This document shows, piece by piece, positions 37,384 through 46,957 of a stretch of DNA of 64,000 nt (its first letter is position 1; each line of letters begins with the position of its first letter). The notes under the pieces are model-generated. The model saw only the letters and a list, made by a program, of their open reading frames with translations, ran no database searches and was not told where the DNA came from. The position numbers and the translations under genes are program-made. This stretch comes from Pandoraea capi (lineage in GTDB: Bacteria; Pseudomonadota; Gammaproteobacteria; Burkholderiales; Burkholderiaceae): the NCBI RefSeq assembly GCF_902459735.1, contig NZ_CABPRV010000001.1:248001-312000 (forward strand), given 5' to 3'.

Positions 37384-38937
37384 TCAGGAGAGGGTTCGGC
37401 GGCGGAAGAACGAGAAGTTGAAACCCATGAGGAATAATGCCCCGAAATACACCACGGCGCATAGCACCAGACTCGCGCCGAGCAACGCAATTCGGGCCAG
37501 CGGACGCGCACCAAGCGCCACCCAGTCGAAGCTCTGGGTGAACCACAGCAGCAGACCAGCCAGAATCAGGCACGCGGCGAGCAGTTGCACGAAAAACAAG
37601 CGCCACCCCGGCGCGGGGCGGTAAATGCCGCGCTTGTAGAGGCCGACGAAAAGCAGCGCCGCGTTCATGCAGGCGCCCACGCCGATCGACAACGACAGCC
37701 CGGCATGCGCGAACCAGCGCACGAAAAGCAGGTTCGACAGTTGCGTGGCGATCAATACCACGATGGCAATCTTCACCGGCGTCTTGATGTCCTGCTTGGC
37801 GTAGAAGCCCGGCGCGAGGATCTTGATGAGAATGAGGCCGACGAGACCCACGCCATACGCCGTCAGCGCATGCGCGGTCATCGCAACGTCGGTCGCATCA
37901 AAGCGGCCATATTGATAGAGCGTTGCGGTCAACGGTTCCGCGTAGACGAACAGGCCCACGGCACTGGGCATCGCCAGCAGGAATGTCAGACGCAGCCCCC
38001 AATCCAGCAGCGCCGAATACTCGGCGGCATCGCCGTCGGCATTTGCCCGCGACAGGCTCGGCAGCAGGATGGTGCCAAGCGCCACACCCAGCAACGCCGT
38101 TGGAAATTCCATCAGACGGTCGGCATAGGCCAGCCACGAGACGCTGCCCTGCGCCAGTCGCGAGGCGATGTTCGTGTTGATGATGAGGCTCACCTGCGCA
38201 ACCGACACCGCGAGCGTAGCGGGGACCATCTTGGCGAGCACGCGCTTCACGCCGGCATTGCGCAGGGCCGCGAGAACGTTGAACGTGATGCGCGGCAACA
38301 TGCCGATGCGGGCGAGCGCCGGCAACTGAATGACGAGTTGCAGCACCCCGCCGACGATCACGGCATAAGCCAGCGCGTAGACCGGCGTCTCAAGATGCGG
38401 GGCCACCCACAGCGACGCCACGATCGAGCTGACGTTGAGCAGCACCGGGGCGAACGCCGGCATCGAGAACTGGCGCCAGGTATTGAGCACCCCGGCGGCC
38501 AGCGTGGTGATCGAAATCAGGGTGATATAGGGGAACATCACGCGCGTCATGAAGACGGCGGCGTCGAACGTGCCGTTCTCGCGCGACAGGCCCGTCGCCA
38601 CGGCGTACACGACCCCGGACGCGCCGAGCACGCCCGCAATCGTGATGGAAAGCAACACCCAGAACAGCACCGTCGTGACCGAGTCGACCAGCGTCTTGGT
38701 CTCGGCTTCGCTACGTTGCGTCTTGAATTCGGCCAGAATTGGGACGAATGCCTGCGAAAACGCCCCTTCAGCGGACAGGCGGCGCAGCAGATTGGGGATA
38801 CGGAACGCCACGTTGTAGGCGTCGGTCATGGGACCGGCGCCGAACATGCGGGCGATTAGAATTTCACGAATCAGGCCGGTGATGCGCGAGAGCATCGTAA
38901 AACCGCTGACCGTAGCGAGAGCTTTTAGCAAATTCAT
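37384..38937 (-). CDS. murJ: Lipid II flippase MurJ (MviN)
   Basis: 517 aa, about 14 membrane spans; flips lipid II for peptidoglycan synthesis. N-terminal signature [44 protein letters not shown] 38937 gives the canonical start. A minus-strand TATAAT (38947-38952) lies only about 10 bp from the ATG, so a transcript from it would have almost no leader. Divergent from rpsT, the common proteobacterial arrangement. Confidence 0.96.
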   Translation of the reverse strand: MNLLKALATVSGFTMLSRITGLIREILIARMFGAGPMTDAYNVAFRIPNLLRRLSAEGAFSQAFVPILAEFKTQRSEAETKTLVDSVTTVLFWVLLSITIAGVLGASGVVYAVATGLSRENGTFDAAVFMTRVMFPYITLISITTLAAGVLNTWRQFSMPAFAPVLLNVSSIVASLWVAPHLETPVYALAYAVIVGGVLQLVIQLPALARIGMLPRITFNVLAALRNAGVKRVLAKMVPATLAVSVAQVSLIINTNIASRLAQGSVSWLAYADRLMEFPTALLGVALGTILLPSLSRANADGDAAEYSALLDWGLRLTFLLAMPSAVGLFVYAEPLTATLYQYGRFDATDVAMTAHALTAYGVGLVGLILIKILAPGFYAKQDIKTPVKIAIVVLIATQLSNLLFVRWFAHAGLSLSIGVGACMNAALLFVGLYKRGIYRPAPGWRLFFVQLLAACLILAGLLLWFTQSFDWVALGARPLARIALLGASLVLCAVVYFGALFLMGFNFSFFRRRTLS

Positions 38938-38975
38938 GTTGCGCGTATTATACGCACAGCAGTGCAGCAAAGAAG

Positions 38976-39005
38976 TTGCAATTTCCGTTTCGCTTCGGCT
39001 ATAAT
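38976..39005 (+). promoter_or_regulatory. Sigma-70-type promoter of rpsT
   Basis: TTGCAA (38976-38981), 18-bp spacer, perfect TATAAT (39000-39005), about 110 bp before the rpsT start. It overlaps the upstream side of the murJ promoter region. Confidence 0.7.
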
Positions 39006-39116
39006 CGACGGTTTCGAAGTCAATGGATTGCTTCCTGGCCACCGTGTCTCCCAGGGAGCCGAGCCAAACTGCATAGAAGCCGCATCAGGCGGAGCAATTC
39101 AAGGAATTCACAGAAC

Positions 39117-39389
39117 ATGGCAAATACCGCACAAGCACGCAAGCGCGCGCGTCAAACCGTTAAGATCAACGCCCACAACTCGGCGCTGCGTTCGCGTCTG
39201 CGCACGGCTGTGAAGGCTGTTCGCAAGGCCATCGCCACGGGCGACCAGGCTGCTGCCAAGGAAGTGCTGCGCGCTTCGGCAAAGACGATCGACATCATCG
39301 CTGACAAGAAGATCGTCCACAAGAACACCGCTGCTCGCCAAAAGAGCCGCCTGTCGGCCGCCATCAAGGCGATGTCGGCTGCTGCCTAA
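39117..39389 (+). CDS. rpsT: 30S ribosomal protein S20
   Basis: 90 aa, highly basic primary 16S-rRNA-binding protein. It starts [13 protein letters not shown] and continues with the helical [12 protein letters not shown] and [27 protein letters not shown] conserved core. CAAGGAATT upstream serves as ribosome-binding site. The leader from the promoter is about 105 nt, long enough for the autoregulation known for rpsT in E. coli. Confidence 0.98.
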   Translation: MANTAQARKRARQTVKINAHNSALRSRLRTAVKAVRKAIATGDQAAAKEVLRASAKTIDIIADKKIVHKNTAARQKSRLSAAIKAMSAAA

Positions 39390-39702
39390 GACAGCACTAG
39401 CTGCAAAGCAGAACAAGTTGCTTGCCGGTTCCGACTACGGTCGGGACACTAAAAAGCCCGCTTTATGCGGGCTTTTTTCTTTGGTGCGCATTCTTCACCA
39501 CCAATTCCGCTCCGTCAAACGTTGCACGGCATGAAACCCGTCCGGCGCGCGGACACCGTGCGTCCCAATGAACGTTCTTCGTAGCAATACACAGGGAGAA
39601 GGCAATGCAGACGTGCCGGAGCGGCAGCGATGTGACAGCTCGACGGTGAGTCAGGGCCAAAGGCCCGGCACTCACGTCTGGCCGAAAACGGCCGAAGGGG
39701 AA
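39390..39702. other. Gap between rpsT and DUF3579 gene
   Basis: Holds the rpsT terminator (39451-39479) and a hairpin at 39646-39675 (GTGAGT/ACTCAC outer arms, GGGCC/GGCCC inner arms) that lies 28 bp past the DUF3579 stop and could end that transcript, though it lacks a T-run. No gene. Confidence 0.55.
39451..39479. terminator. Intrinsic terminator of rpsT
   Basis: AAAAAGCCCGC, loop TTTAT, GCGGGCTTTTTT. Near-symmetric, so it may act in both directions. Confidence 0.93.
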
Positions 39703-40017
39703 TTACTTGACGTCGGGAACGAAGCAGGCTTCCGTCATCTGCAAACCGTTGTCACGGGCAAAACTCATCACGAAATCGAACATTCGCGGCTCGATCTCGC
39801 GCAGTCGCTCGTCGACAACGACGCATTTGACGTCGCCCACCATCGTCGGACGCACGTAGGGGGAGTACTGCATGTATGCGTTCGGGCCAGAATTGCTTCG
39901 GCCGCAGAACGACACGGCGCCGCACAGACGCTCCGCCCAGTCACTCGGACGAAACTTCTTGCCATCCAGCGTCAGGCCCTGGATGAAATACTCACGCGCG
40001 GGAACCTGGTCGGTCAT
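39703..40017 (-). CDS. DUF3579 domain protein
   Basis: 104 aa, a small soluble protein of a family largely restricted to beta-proteobacteria and of unknown role. Recognised by EYFIQGLTLDGKKFRPSDWAERLCG and YMQYSPYVRPTMVGDVKCVVV. ATG 40017 is preferred: GAGGTG lies ten bases upstream, whereas the TTG at 40026 is too close to it. A TCTTATATAAGA palindrome lies 73 bp upstream of this start. Confidence 0.85.
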   Translation of the reverse strand: MTDQVPAREYFIQGLTLDGKKFRPSDWAERLCGAVSFCGRSNSGPNAYMQYSPYVRPTMVGDVKCVVVDERLREIEPRMFDFVMSFARDNGLQMTEACFVPDVK

Positions 40018-40390
40018 ATCGCTCAATCACCTCAAAAAACACCTGGCCAGCCGTACGCGGGTAGCGTTGCTGACAGAGCCAGTATTATATCTTATATAAG
40101 ACTGGAACCTGTCCCCCACCATAGCTGCGGATGTTTTTTTCGGTCTTGCCAGCCGATTTTGGCTGTGCAGCAGCGGGCTCGATAATACGCTTTTCGTGTG
40201 ACGACAAAACGATTTGGTAGACTAGGGGCCGTTCCCCTGTAGCCAGCAACCGGTAGAACACCTTCACGAGCCTGACCGGGGGACAGGCCTCAAGGCTTGT
40301 TCGTCGTGCCGAACGCGTCCGAGTTCCCAGCGAATGCTTAGCTTCCTTGCGGAGAATTCACGCGATATCGGCCTCCAGCAGAACATCCAA
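40018..40390. other. Divergent gap DUF3579/argF with a metabolic-type palindrome
   Basis: 373 bp without a gene. Contains the TCTTATATAAGA palindrome at 40090-40101 and nothing I could identify as an ARG box. The argF leader is therefore up to 290 bp. Confidence 0.5.
40090..40101. promoter_or_regulatory. Palindrome TCTTATATAAGA upstream of DUF3579 and argF
   Basis: Identical over 12 bases to the palindrome upstream of icd (24950-24961). It lies 73 bp before the DUF3579 start and 290 bp before argF, so DUF3579 is the likelier target. Confidence 0.5.
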
Positions 40391-41317
40391 ATGACCACCG
40401 CCAAACCCATCAAGCATTACCTTCAGTTTTCGGATCTGACGCTCGACGAGTATGACTACGTGCTCGAGCGCACCCGCATCCTCAAGAAGAAATTCAAGAA
40501 CTACGAGACCTACCACCCGCTGCACGACCGCACGCTGGCGATGATCTTCGAGAAGAGCTCGACCCGCACGCGCCTGTCGTTCGAGGCCGGTATTCACCAG
40601 TTGGGCGGTCACGCCGTGTTCCTGAACACGCGAGACACCCAGCTCGGCCGCGGCGAGCCGATCGAAGACGCCGCACAGGTGATTTCGCGCATGACCGACA
40701 TCATCATGATCCGCACGTTCGGCCAGGAGATCCTCGAGCGTTTTGCGCAGCACTCCCGCGTGCCCGTGATCAACGGCCTCACGAATGAATACCACCCGTG
40801 TCAGGTGCTGGCGGACATCTTTACGTATTACGAGCATCGCGGCCCGATCAAGGGCAAGACCGTGACGTGGATCGGCGACGCCAACAACATGTCGTACACG
40901 TGGATCCAGGCCGCCGAGATCTTCGGCTTCCAGTTCAACATCTCCACGCCGCCGGGCTACCGCCTCGATCAGGCGATGGTCGCGGAATCGAGCCGCCCGT
41001 TCGTGCGTGAGTTCGACGATCCGCGCGAGGCCTGCGAAGGCGCCGATCTCGTGTCGACGGACGTCTGGACGAGCATGGGTTTCGAAGCGGAGAACGAGGC
41101 ACGCAAGGCCGCGTTCGCGCAATGGTGCGTGAATGCCGATCTCATGCAACGCGCCAAGCCCGACGCCCTGTTCATGCACTGCCTGCCCGCGCACCGCGGT
41201 GAGGAAGTGTCGGCAGACGTCATCGACGGCGCACAGAGCGTCGTGTGGGACGAAGCCGAAAACCGTCTGCACGTGCAGAAGGCACTCATGGAGTTTCTGA
41301 TGCTGGGCCGCGTGTAA
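40391..41317 (+). CDS. argF: Ornithine carbamoyltransferase
   Basis: 308 aa, anabolic type; makes citrulline from ornithine and carbamoyl phosphate in arginine synthesis. Motifs: carbamoyl-phosphate site SSTRTRLSFE, HPCQVLADIFT, and the ornithine-site FMHCLPAHRGEEV. ATG 40391 (MTTAKPIKHYLQF) is the family start; the earlier in-frame ATG at 40334 is less likely. Followed by its own terminator. Confidence 0.97.
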   Translation: MTTAKPIKHYLQFSDLTLDEYDYVLERTRILKKKFKNYETYHPLHDRTLAMIFEKSSTRTRLSFEAGIHQLGGHAVFLNTRDTQLGRGEPIEDAAQVISRMTDIIMIRTFGQEILERFAQHSRVPVINGLTNEYHPCQVLADIFTYYEHRGPIKGKTVTWIGDANNMSYTWIQAAEIFGFQFNISTPPGYRLDQAMVAESSRPFVREFDDPREACEGADLVSTDVWTSMGFEAENEARKAAFAQWCVNADLMQRAKPDALFMHCLPAHRGEEVSADVIDGAQSVVWDEAENRLHVQKALMEFLMLGRV

Positions 41318-41669
41318 GACGCCGGCACCGCTCACGATCAACGCCCGGACCGCGTCAGCATGGTCCGGGCGTTTTTCATCCAACCTACGCGTTTAGCGTT
41401 CCGCTATCATCGCTGACGCGCCACCGTCGCCCGCATTGCGTGACGGCTGGCGTTTCATAGCAGCATCGCGCAGTGCGTCGCGCTCATCAGAACATTTCGG
41501 AATTTGCACCGCCTCGCACCAGCATGGGGCAATTCCGTTGTGCATCGCACAAAATGCAGACGGGTGGACGCTCGAAACGTGCTAGCATGAATTCAACCGT
41601 CTGGCCGGAAAGGCCGGACATATCGACTCTCCAACGCGACTTTCTTCGCATTCGACACAGCATTCGGTC
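41318..41669. other. 352-bp gap between argF and ppnP
   Basis: Contains the argF terminator (41341-41376). The rest shows no gene and no clear structure; a ppnP promoter must lie near 41600 but no convincing -35/-10 pair was found. Confidence 0.5.
41341..41376 (+). terminator. Intrinsic terminator of argF
   Basis: ACGCCCGGACC and GGTCCGGGCGT arms (41341-41351, 41362-41372) and a T-run, 23 bp after the stop. Confidence 0.93.
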
Positions 41670-41993
41670 ATGACGCAAAACGCTACGCAGTTCGACAACG
41701 TTTCCGTAATCAAGCGCGCCAACACCTACTTCGACGGCAAGTGCGTTTCGCACACCGTTCTGTTCCCGGACGGTACGCGCAAGACGCTGGGTGTGATTTT
41801 CCCGGCCACGCTCCAGTTCGGCACCGATGCTCCCGAAATCATGGAAGTCACGGGCGGCCGTTGCCGCATCCGTCTGGCAGGACAGACCGAATGGCAGGAA
41901 TACGCCGCCGGTCAGGAGTTCTCCGTGCCGGGCAACAGTAAGTTCGATATCGAGGTCGTGGAGACGCTCGATTACGTTTGCCACTACGGCTAA
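41670..41993 (+). CDS. ppnP: Pyrimidine/purine nucleoside phosphorylase PpnP (DUF1255)
   Basis: 107 aa cupin-fold protein. It matches the PpnP (YaiE) family along its length: [52 protein letters not shown] and the C-terminal DYVCHYG. E. coli PpnP splits several nucleosides with phosphate. Stand-alone gene; the patatin gene follows 88 bp later on the same strand. Confidence 0.93.
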   Translation: MTQNATQFDNVSVIKRANTYFDGKCVSHTVLFPDGTRKTLGVIFPATLQFGTDAPEIMEVTGGRCRIRLAGQTEWQEYAAGQEFSVPGNSKFDIEVVETLDYVCHYG

Positions 41994-42080
41994 CCGTACG
42001 GCCAGCATCGCGACGGCGCGGGACTTTCCGCGTCATCGCCCTCTCGGCCGGTTCAGCGCGGCCCGGCGCCGCTTCTCACT

Positions 42081-43484
42081 ATGTCGCGACTGCCTCCCGG
42101 TTCCTTCGATCACCGCATCGATGCTCCCATCGATAGCGCTTCCGACAACGCCAACGACAGCGCCGCCAGCCTATCTGCCAGTCCGGCGCCAGACACGCCA
42201 CAAGCCGCCCCCGATGCCGCCGTGACGCCCGCTGCGGCGCCAACCGAGCCCTCCCCGCCCACCGCACGCATTCCCTCAGACCCGCCCGACACTCCCGAGC
42301 CTTCGGACACGAATCCCGACCTCGAACCGACGGACGTCCCGCTACTTCCCCCGAAGGACAAGCGCAATGGTGCGAAGGCCAGATCGTCACGCGCGCGTGC
42401 AGGCACTAGCGGCGACGCGAAGCGCAAGGGAATCGATCTGGGCCTGCAAGGCGGTGGCGCCCACGGGGCGTACACGTGGGGCGTGCTCGACAAGCTGCTG
42501 GAAGACGGACGGCTGGCATTCGAGGGCATCAGCGGCGCCTCAGCGGGCACCATGAACGCCGTGGTGCTGGCGCACGGGCTGCTCGACCGACCTGGTGTCG
42601 ATCCGCGCGAGAAGGCGCGTGAAGCGCTGCACAGCTTCTGGCTGGGTGTCTCTCAGGCGGGTTCGTCCGCCACAGCGTGGGCGCAGACCGTCTTCAGCTG
42701 GCTCAACGGGCGTCCGACCGAATACCCGGTCTGGCACGACTGGATGCAGAGCATGCAGCAATGGATGATGCCGTTCTCGCAGCCTCCGGCCGAGATCAAT
42801 CCTCTGCGCACCGTGCTCGAAGCGCAGGTCGACTTCGAGCGGCTGCGCGAGAGCACGGCGACGCATCTCTTCGTCTCGGCGACCAACATCCGTACCGGCA
42901 ACATCCGCATCTTCCGCACGCACGAAATTACGCTGGACGTGGCGATGGCGTCAGCCTGCCTGCCGTGGCTATTCAAACCGGTGAAGATCGACGAAGACTT
43001 TTACTGGGACGGCGGCTATCTCGGCAATCCCGCGCTATATCCGTTCTATTACGAGACGGTCACGAGCGACATTCTGATCGTGCACATCAACCCGATCGAG
43101 CGCAAAGAAAAGCCCGTGCTGCCGGGGCAGATCATGAATCGCGTGAACGAGATCACGTTCAATGCCTCGCTGCAACGCGAATTCCGCGCCATTTCATTCG
43201 TCCACAAACTGATCGACGAGGGATGGCTCAAGCCGGAGTTTCGCGAGCGGCTGAAGTACCCGCTGATTCACTCGATTCGCGCCGACAAGGCGCTTTACGA
43301 TCTGTCGTCGTCGACGAAATTCGTGACGGACTGGCATTTCCTCACGACGCTGCGCGACCGCGGACGCAACGCAGCTGCGCGCTGGCTGGAAACGTATTAC
43401 GACGACGTGGGCGTGCGCTCCACGGTCGACCTGAAGCGTGACTACTTGCAGCGTTTGCCCGACGCCACCGCGATCAAGGCGTGA
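42081..43484 (+). CDS. Patatin-like phospholipase
   Basis: 467 aa. The first 110 or so residues are Pro/Ala/Asp/Ser-rich and probably disordered, without a signal peptide. The patatin domain follows: oxyanion motif GLQGGGAHGAYTWG near residue 121, nucleophile GASAG with Ser154, and the catalytic Asp in YWDGGYLGNP. It should be a serine lipase/phospholipase; target unknown. Its TGA stop directly abuts the murB stop of the opposite strand. Confidence 0.9.
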   Translation: MSRLPPGSFDHRIDAPIDSASDNANDSAASLSASPAPDTPQAAPDAAVTPAAAPTEPSPPTARIPSDPPDTPEPSDTNPDLEPTDVPLLPPKDKRNGAKARSSRARAGTSGDAKRKGIDLGLQGGGAHGAYTWGVLDKLLEDGRLAFEGISGASAGTMNAVVLAHGLLDRPGVDPREKAREALHSFWLGVSQAGSSATAWAQTVFSWLNGRPTEYPVWHDWMQSMQQWMMPFSQPPAEINPLRTVLEAQVDFERLRESTATHLFVSATNIRTGNIRIFRTHEITLDVAMASACLPWLFKPVKIDEDFYWDGGYLGNPALYPFYYETVTSDILIVHINPIERKEKPVLPGQIMNRVNEITFNASLQREFRAISFVHKLIDEGWLKPEFRERLKYPLIHSIRADKALYDLSSSTKFVTDWHFLTTLRDRGRNAAARWLETYYDDVGVRSTVDLKRDYLQRLPDATAIKA

Positions 43485-44510
43485 TCAAAGCATGAGCGGT
43501 TCGGGGTCGAGCGAGATACCGAAGCGTTCCTTCACGCTGCTCTGCACTGCGCGGGCCAACGCCACGATGTCCGCACCGCTCGCGCCGCCGCGATTGACCA
43601 GCACCAGCGCCTGACGCTCGTGCACGCCCGCGTGGCCGAGCGACTTGCCGCGCCAGCCACACTGATCGATCAGCCAGCCTGCGGCGACCTTCCACGCGCC
43701 ATCAGGCTGCGCATAGCCGACCGCCTCGGGGAAACGCGCGCGCAGCGCGTTGAAGGTTTGCGCATCCACCACGGGATTCTTGAAGAAACTTCCCGCGTTG
43801 CCGAGCACCGCCGGATCGGGCAGCTTGCGACGTCGAATCCCGACCACGGCGTCGAAAATCTGCCGCGCTTCGGGGTGCTCGACGCCCGCCTCGCCCAGCG
43901 TGCGCGATACGTCCGCATACCCCGTCACGGCCTGCCAAGGCTGCGGCAGCCGCAAGGTGACGGCCACGATGATGTAACGCCCCGGCTCGCGCTTGAATAG
44001 CGAATCCCGATAGCCGAACGCGCAGACGTCGCGGGACAACGTGACGAATTCGCCCGTCGTGGTGTCGAGCGCGCGCAACTCGGCGAAACGCTCTGCCAGT
44101 TCCAGCCCGTAAGCGCCGATGTTCTGAATCGGCGCCGCGCCCAGCGTGCCGGGAATCAATGCCAGGTTCTCGAGCCCGGGGCAATCCTGCGAGAGCGTCC
44201 AGTCGACGAAATCGTGCCAGACCTCGCCCGCGCCGCCACGGACATAGCGCGCATGCGGATCGGCGGGATCATCCGGGAGCCGGTCACGGCCGCGAATGGC
44301 CATGCGCAGCACCACCCCGTCGAAGTCTCGCGTGAGCACGACGTTGCTGCCGCCGCCCAGCACGAGGCGCGGCAGCCCCGCCAGTTCGGGCATGGCGAGG
44401 GCGTCCGTCAGCGCCGCTTCGCTGTCGATGGTCACGACATAGCGGGCCTTGGCGGACAGTCCGAAGGTGTTGAATTCGCGCAGACTGACGTCGCGTTGCA
44501 GCTCAGGCAT
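43485..44510 (-). CDS. murB: UDP-N-acetylenolpyruvoylglucosamine reductase
   Basis: 341 aa FAD enzyme of peptidoglycan precursor synthesis, reducing UDP-GlcNAc-enolpyruvate with NADPH. FAD site [27 protein letters not shown]; catalytic Ser in [13 protein letters not shown]-terminal [22 protein letters not shown]. The length fits the E. coli type (type I). Divergent from yajQ, with a possible minus-strand TATAAT near 44609. Confidence 0.97.
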   Translation of the reverse strand: MPELQRDVSLREFNTFGLSAKARYVVTIDSEAALTDALAMPELAGLPRLVLGGGSNVVLTRDFDGVVLRMAIRGRDRLPDDPADPHARYVRGGAGEVWHDFVDWTLSQDCPGLENLALIPGTLGAAPIQNIGAYGLELAERFAELRALDTTTGEFVTLSRDVCAFGYRDSLFKREPGRYIIVAVTLRLPQPWQAVTGYADVSRTLGEAGVEHPEARQIFDAVVGIRRRKLPDPAVLGNAGSFFKNPVVDAQTFNALRARFPEAVGYAQPDGAWKVAAGWLIDQCGWRGKSLGHAGVHERQALVLVNRGGASGADIVALARAVQSSVKERFGISLDPEPLML

Positions 44511-44771
44511 GAAATGTAGGCGGGTCCGGGGGTGCCGCCGACGTCCCGAAGGGACGCGGGACCGACGGCTGAATTACAATGTCGGGCGAAAGAATGATGC
44601 GCGCCATTATACCGGCCATGCAGGTGCTTTCCTCCCCCGGGCCGCCCCGGCCACGCCCGTCGTGTCGCAGGAAACCGGACCGTATGGCGTGCACGGGCAG
44701 ACGACTGTCCCCCAACGTCACGGCACGCCCTGCGTGCCTTTCACGAACCCTCAGTAATTCAGGAGAACCAG

Positions 44772-45257
44772 ATGCCATCGTTTGACGTGGTTAGCGAAGC
44801 CAACATGGTCGAGGTCAAGAACGCCATCGAGCAGGCCAACAAGGAAATCTCGACGCGCTTCGACTTCAAGGGATCGGACTCGCGCGTCGAGCACAAGGAG
44901 CAGGAACTCACGCTGTTCGCCGACGACAACTTCAAGCTCGATCAGGTCACGCAGGTGCTCATCGCCAAGATGGCCAAGCGCAACGTCGACGTGCGTTTTC
45001 TCGACTACGGCAAGGTCGAGAAGATCAGCGGCGACAAGGTCAAGCAGGTCGTGAAAGTGAAGAAGGGGGTCGAGGGTGACCTCGCGAAGAAGATCGTGCG
45101 CATCATCAAGGACAGCAAGATGAAGGTGCAGGCGAGCATTCAGGGCGACAGCGTGCGCGTGGCCGGCGCCAAGCGCGACGATCTGCAAAGCGCGATGGCA
45201 CTGCTGCGCAAGGACGTGACCGACACGCCGCTCGACTTCAACAACTTCCGCGACTGA
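44772..45257 (+). CDS. yajQ: YajQ family nucleotide-binding protein (DUF520)
   Basis: 161 aa, two ferredoxin-like domains. It begins [19 protein letters not shown] and ends [20 protein letters not shown], both hallmarks of the family. Some YajQ proteins bind cyclic di-GMP (shown in Xanthomonas and Pseudomonas) and act as cofactors for LysR regulators; whether this one does is inference. CAGGAGAACC precedes the ATG. Confidence 0.95.
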   Translation: MPSFDVVSEANMVEVKNAIEQANKEISTRFDFKGSDSRVEHKEQELTLFADDNFKLDQVTQVLIAKMAKRNVDVRFLDYGKVEKISGDKVKQVVKVKKGVEGDLAKKIVRIIKDSKMKVQASIQGDSVRVAGAKRDDLQSAMALLRKDVTDTPLDFNNFRD

Positions 45258-45324
45258 GCCCCCCGCTCACATCGCCGCCGCGCCCGCCTGCCTTGCCGCA
45301 CTTCCCTGCAAGGCGGGCGGACAG

Positions 45325-45356
45325 AAAAAACCCGCAGACTCGCTGCGGGTTTTTTA
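45325..45356. terminator. Bidirectional terminator between yajQ and plsY
   Basis: AAAAAACCCGCAG, loop ACTCG, CTGCGGGTTTTTT. It lies between two convergent genes and is usable by both. Confidence 0.93.
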
Positions 45357-45376
45357 TTGGCGGATCCGGGGTTCGC

Positions 45377-45979
45377 TTACTTCTTCTGGCCAATGCGGCT
45401 TTCCTTGCCGGCGATGAGCTTGCCGATGTTCGCGCGATGGCGATAGATCAGCAACATCGCCATGACGATCACCGCCGGCGAGTAAGGCCCGAAGCCGAAC
45501 ATGAAGACGTAGTAAAGCGGCGCGAACACCGCCGCGACCAGCGCCGCCAGCGACGAGTAGCGGAAGAAGATCGCAATGATGAGCCACGTGGCCATCACGG
45601 CAAGCCCCAGGATCGGGCTGATGGCGAACAGCACGCCGGCGGCCGTGGCCACGCCCTTGCCACCCGCGAAGCGCAGGAAGATCGGGTACAGATGGCCGAG
45701 GAAAACCGCCAGCGCTACCGCTGCCAGACCGAAGTCGCCCACGCCCCAGGCGTCGGCGAAGCGTTCCGCGAGATAAACCGCCAGCCAGCCCTTGAGGGCA
45801 TCGCCGAGCAGCGTCAGCACGGCGGCCTTCTTGCTGCCGGAGCGCAGCACGTTCGTCGCCCCCGGGTTGCCTGAGCCATAGCTGCGCGGATCCGCGAGCC
45901 CCATCGCGCGACTGACGATCACCGCAAACGGCACCGACCCGATCAGATACGCAAGAACGATAAACACCAGTGTGGCCAT
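45377..45979 (-). CDS. plsY: Glycerol-3-phosphate acyltransferase PlsY
   Basis: 200 aa inner-membrane enzyme using acyl phosphate to make lysophosphatidic acid. Motif 1 [16 protein letters not shown], motif 2 [18 protein letters not shown], and the third motif [17 protein letters not shown] are all present. About five membrane spans. It ends in a basic tail. Its 288-bp upstream gap leads to the fimbrial regulator. Confidence 0.96.
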   Translation of the reverse strand: MATLVFIVLAYLIGSVPFAVIVSRAMGLADPRSYGSGNPGATNVLRSGSKKAAVLTLLGDALKGWLAVYLAERFADAWGVGDFGLAAVALAVFLGHLYPIFLRFAGGKGVATAAGVLFAISPILGLAVMATWLIIAIFFRYSSLAALVAAVFAPLYYVFMFGFGPYSPAVIVMAMLLIYRHRANIGKLIAGKESRIGQKK

Positions 45980-46267
45980 GAACTTCGAGCGAGTGGAGAA
46001 TTTGTAATGGCCGCCATTCTACTTGAGACGCCGCGCCGCCCCATTCTGGCAAACACGGGGTTGCACGCCGGACCGGCCCACGACTCGCCCGAACGCGCTC
46101 CCGATTGGCTCGACTTCCCATCCAAGACGCACGGTCTGCGTTGGGAAATGGCTCCAAGTCGGCCACAACAACGCAGATTGCGGAACCGCGTCCGGGGCAT
46201 AGGGGTCTTTGCCCCAAGCGCGCAACGTCCATCACAAACGCGCGCACTCGGGAGGAGCCCCTGGAAC

Positions 46268-46957
46268 ATGAAGAAAATCCGCGTCGCCATCGCCGACCCG
46301 CATCCTGTCGTCGTCGCCGGACTGACCCACGAATTAGGCAACCGGACATCGCTTGCGGTCATCGGCACCGCACGCACCGCCACGCAGATCGTCGACCTGT
46401 TGCGCCACACGCGGTGTGACGTGCTGGTGACCGGCTGCACCGTGCCGGGTGGCGCTTACGGCGAGGGGCTAGCGCTGCTTGCCCAGATTCGACGCATGTT
46501 TCCCGACGTCCGGATACTGGTACTCACCGCGGCCCCGAACCCCGCCATTGCCCGGCAGATCTACGAGCTTGGTGTCGCGTCCACACTCTGTAAGTCGAGC
46601 GACATCGACGATGTCGTGACTGCCATCCACGCGTTGCACCACGGCAGAGTTCATCTGCAACCCCCCCCGACAAGGGCGCAAGAGGCGAGCGAAATCGGTT
46701 CGACACTATTGAGTCAGCGCGAGGTCATGGTCCTGCACCTGTACGTGTCCGGCATGTCGATCAGCGCCATCGCGGCAAAGATCCATCGGACGAAGCAGAC
46801 CGTCAGCGCACAACGACGCAACGCCATGCGCAAACTCGGCATCGGCTCCGACGCCGAACTGCACCGCTTCGCCCTGCAAACCGGCCTGTCCGACGCCTTG
46901 CAACGTCAAAACAATGCCGCGTCGACAAACATCTCGATCCTTAACCGACCTTCGTAA
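46268..46957 (+). CDS. RcsB-like LuxR-family response regulator with a degenerate receiver
   Basis: 229 aa: receiver domain (about 1-125) and LuxR-type helix-turn-helix (about 145-210: LSQREVMVLHLYVSGMSI, then RTKQTVSAQRRNAMRKLG). It aligns with RcsB throughout. Residue 56, the phosphorylated Asp in RcsB (ITDLSMPG), is Gly here (VTGCTVPG), and the acidic pair is IADP where RcsB has IADD. Lys109 is kept. It may therefore work without phosphorylation. Start ATG 46268; the frame is open further upstream. Convergent with the fimbrial tip gene, with a 52-bp overlap of coding ends. Confidence 0.85.
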   Translation: MKKIRVAIADPHPVVVAGLTHELGNRTSLAVIGTARTATQIVDLLRHTRCDVLVTGCTVPGGAYGEGLALLAQIRRMFPDVRILVLTAAPNPAIARQIYELGVASTLCKSSDIDDVVTAIHALHHGRVHLQPPPTRAQEASEIGSTLLSQREVMVLHLYVSGMSISAIAAKIHRTKQTVSAQRRNAMRKLGIGSDAELHRFALQTGLSDALQRQNNAASTNISILNRPS

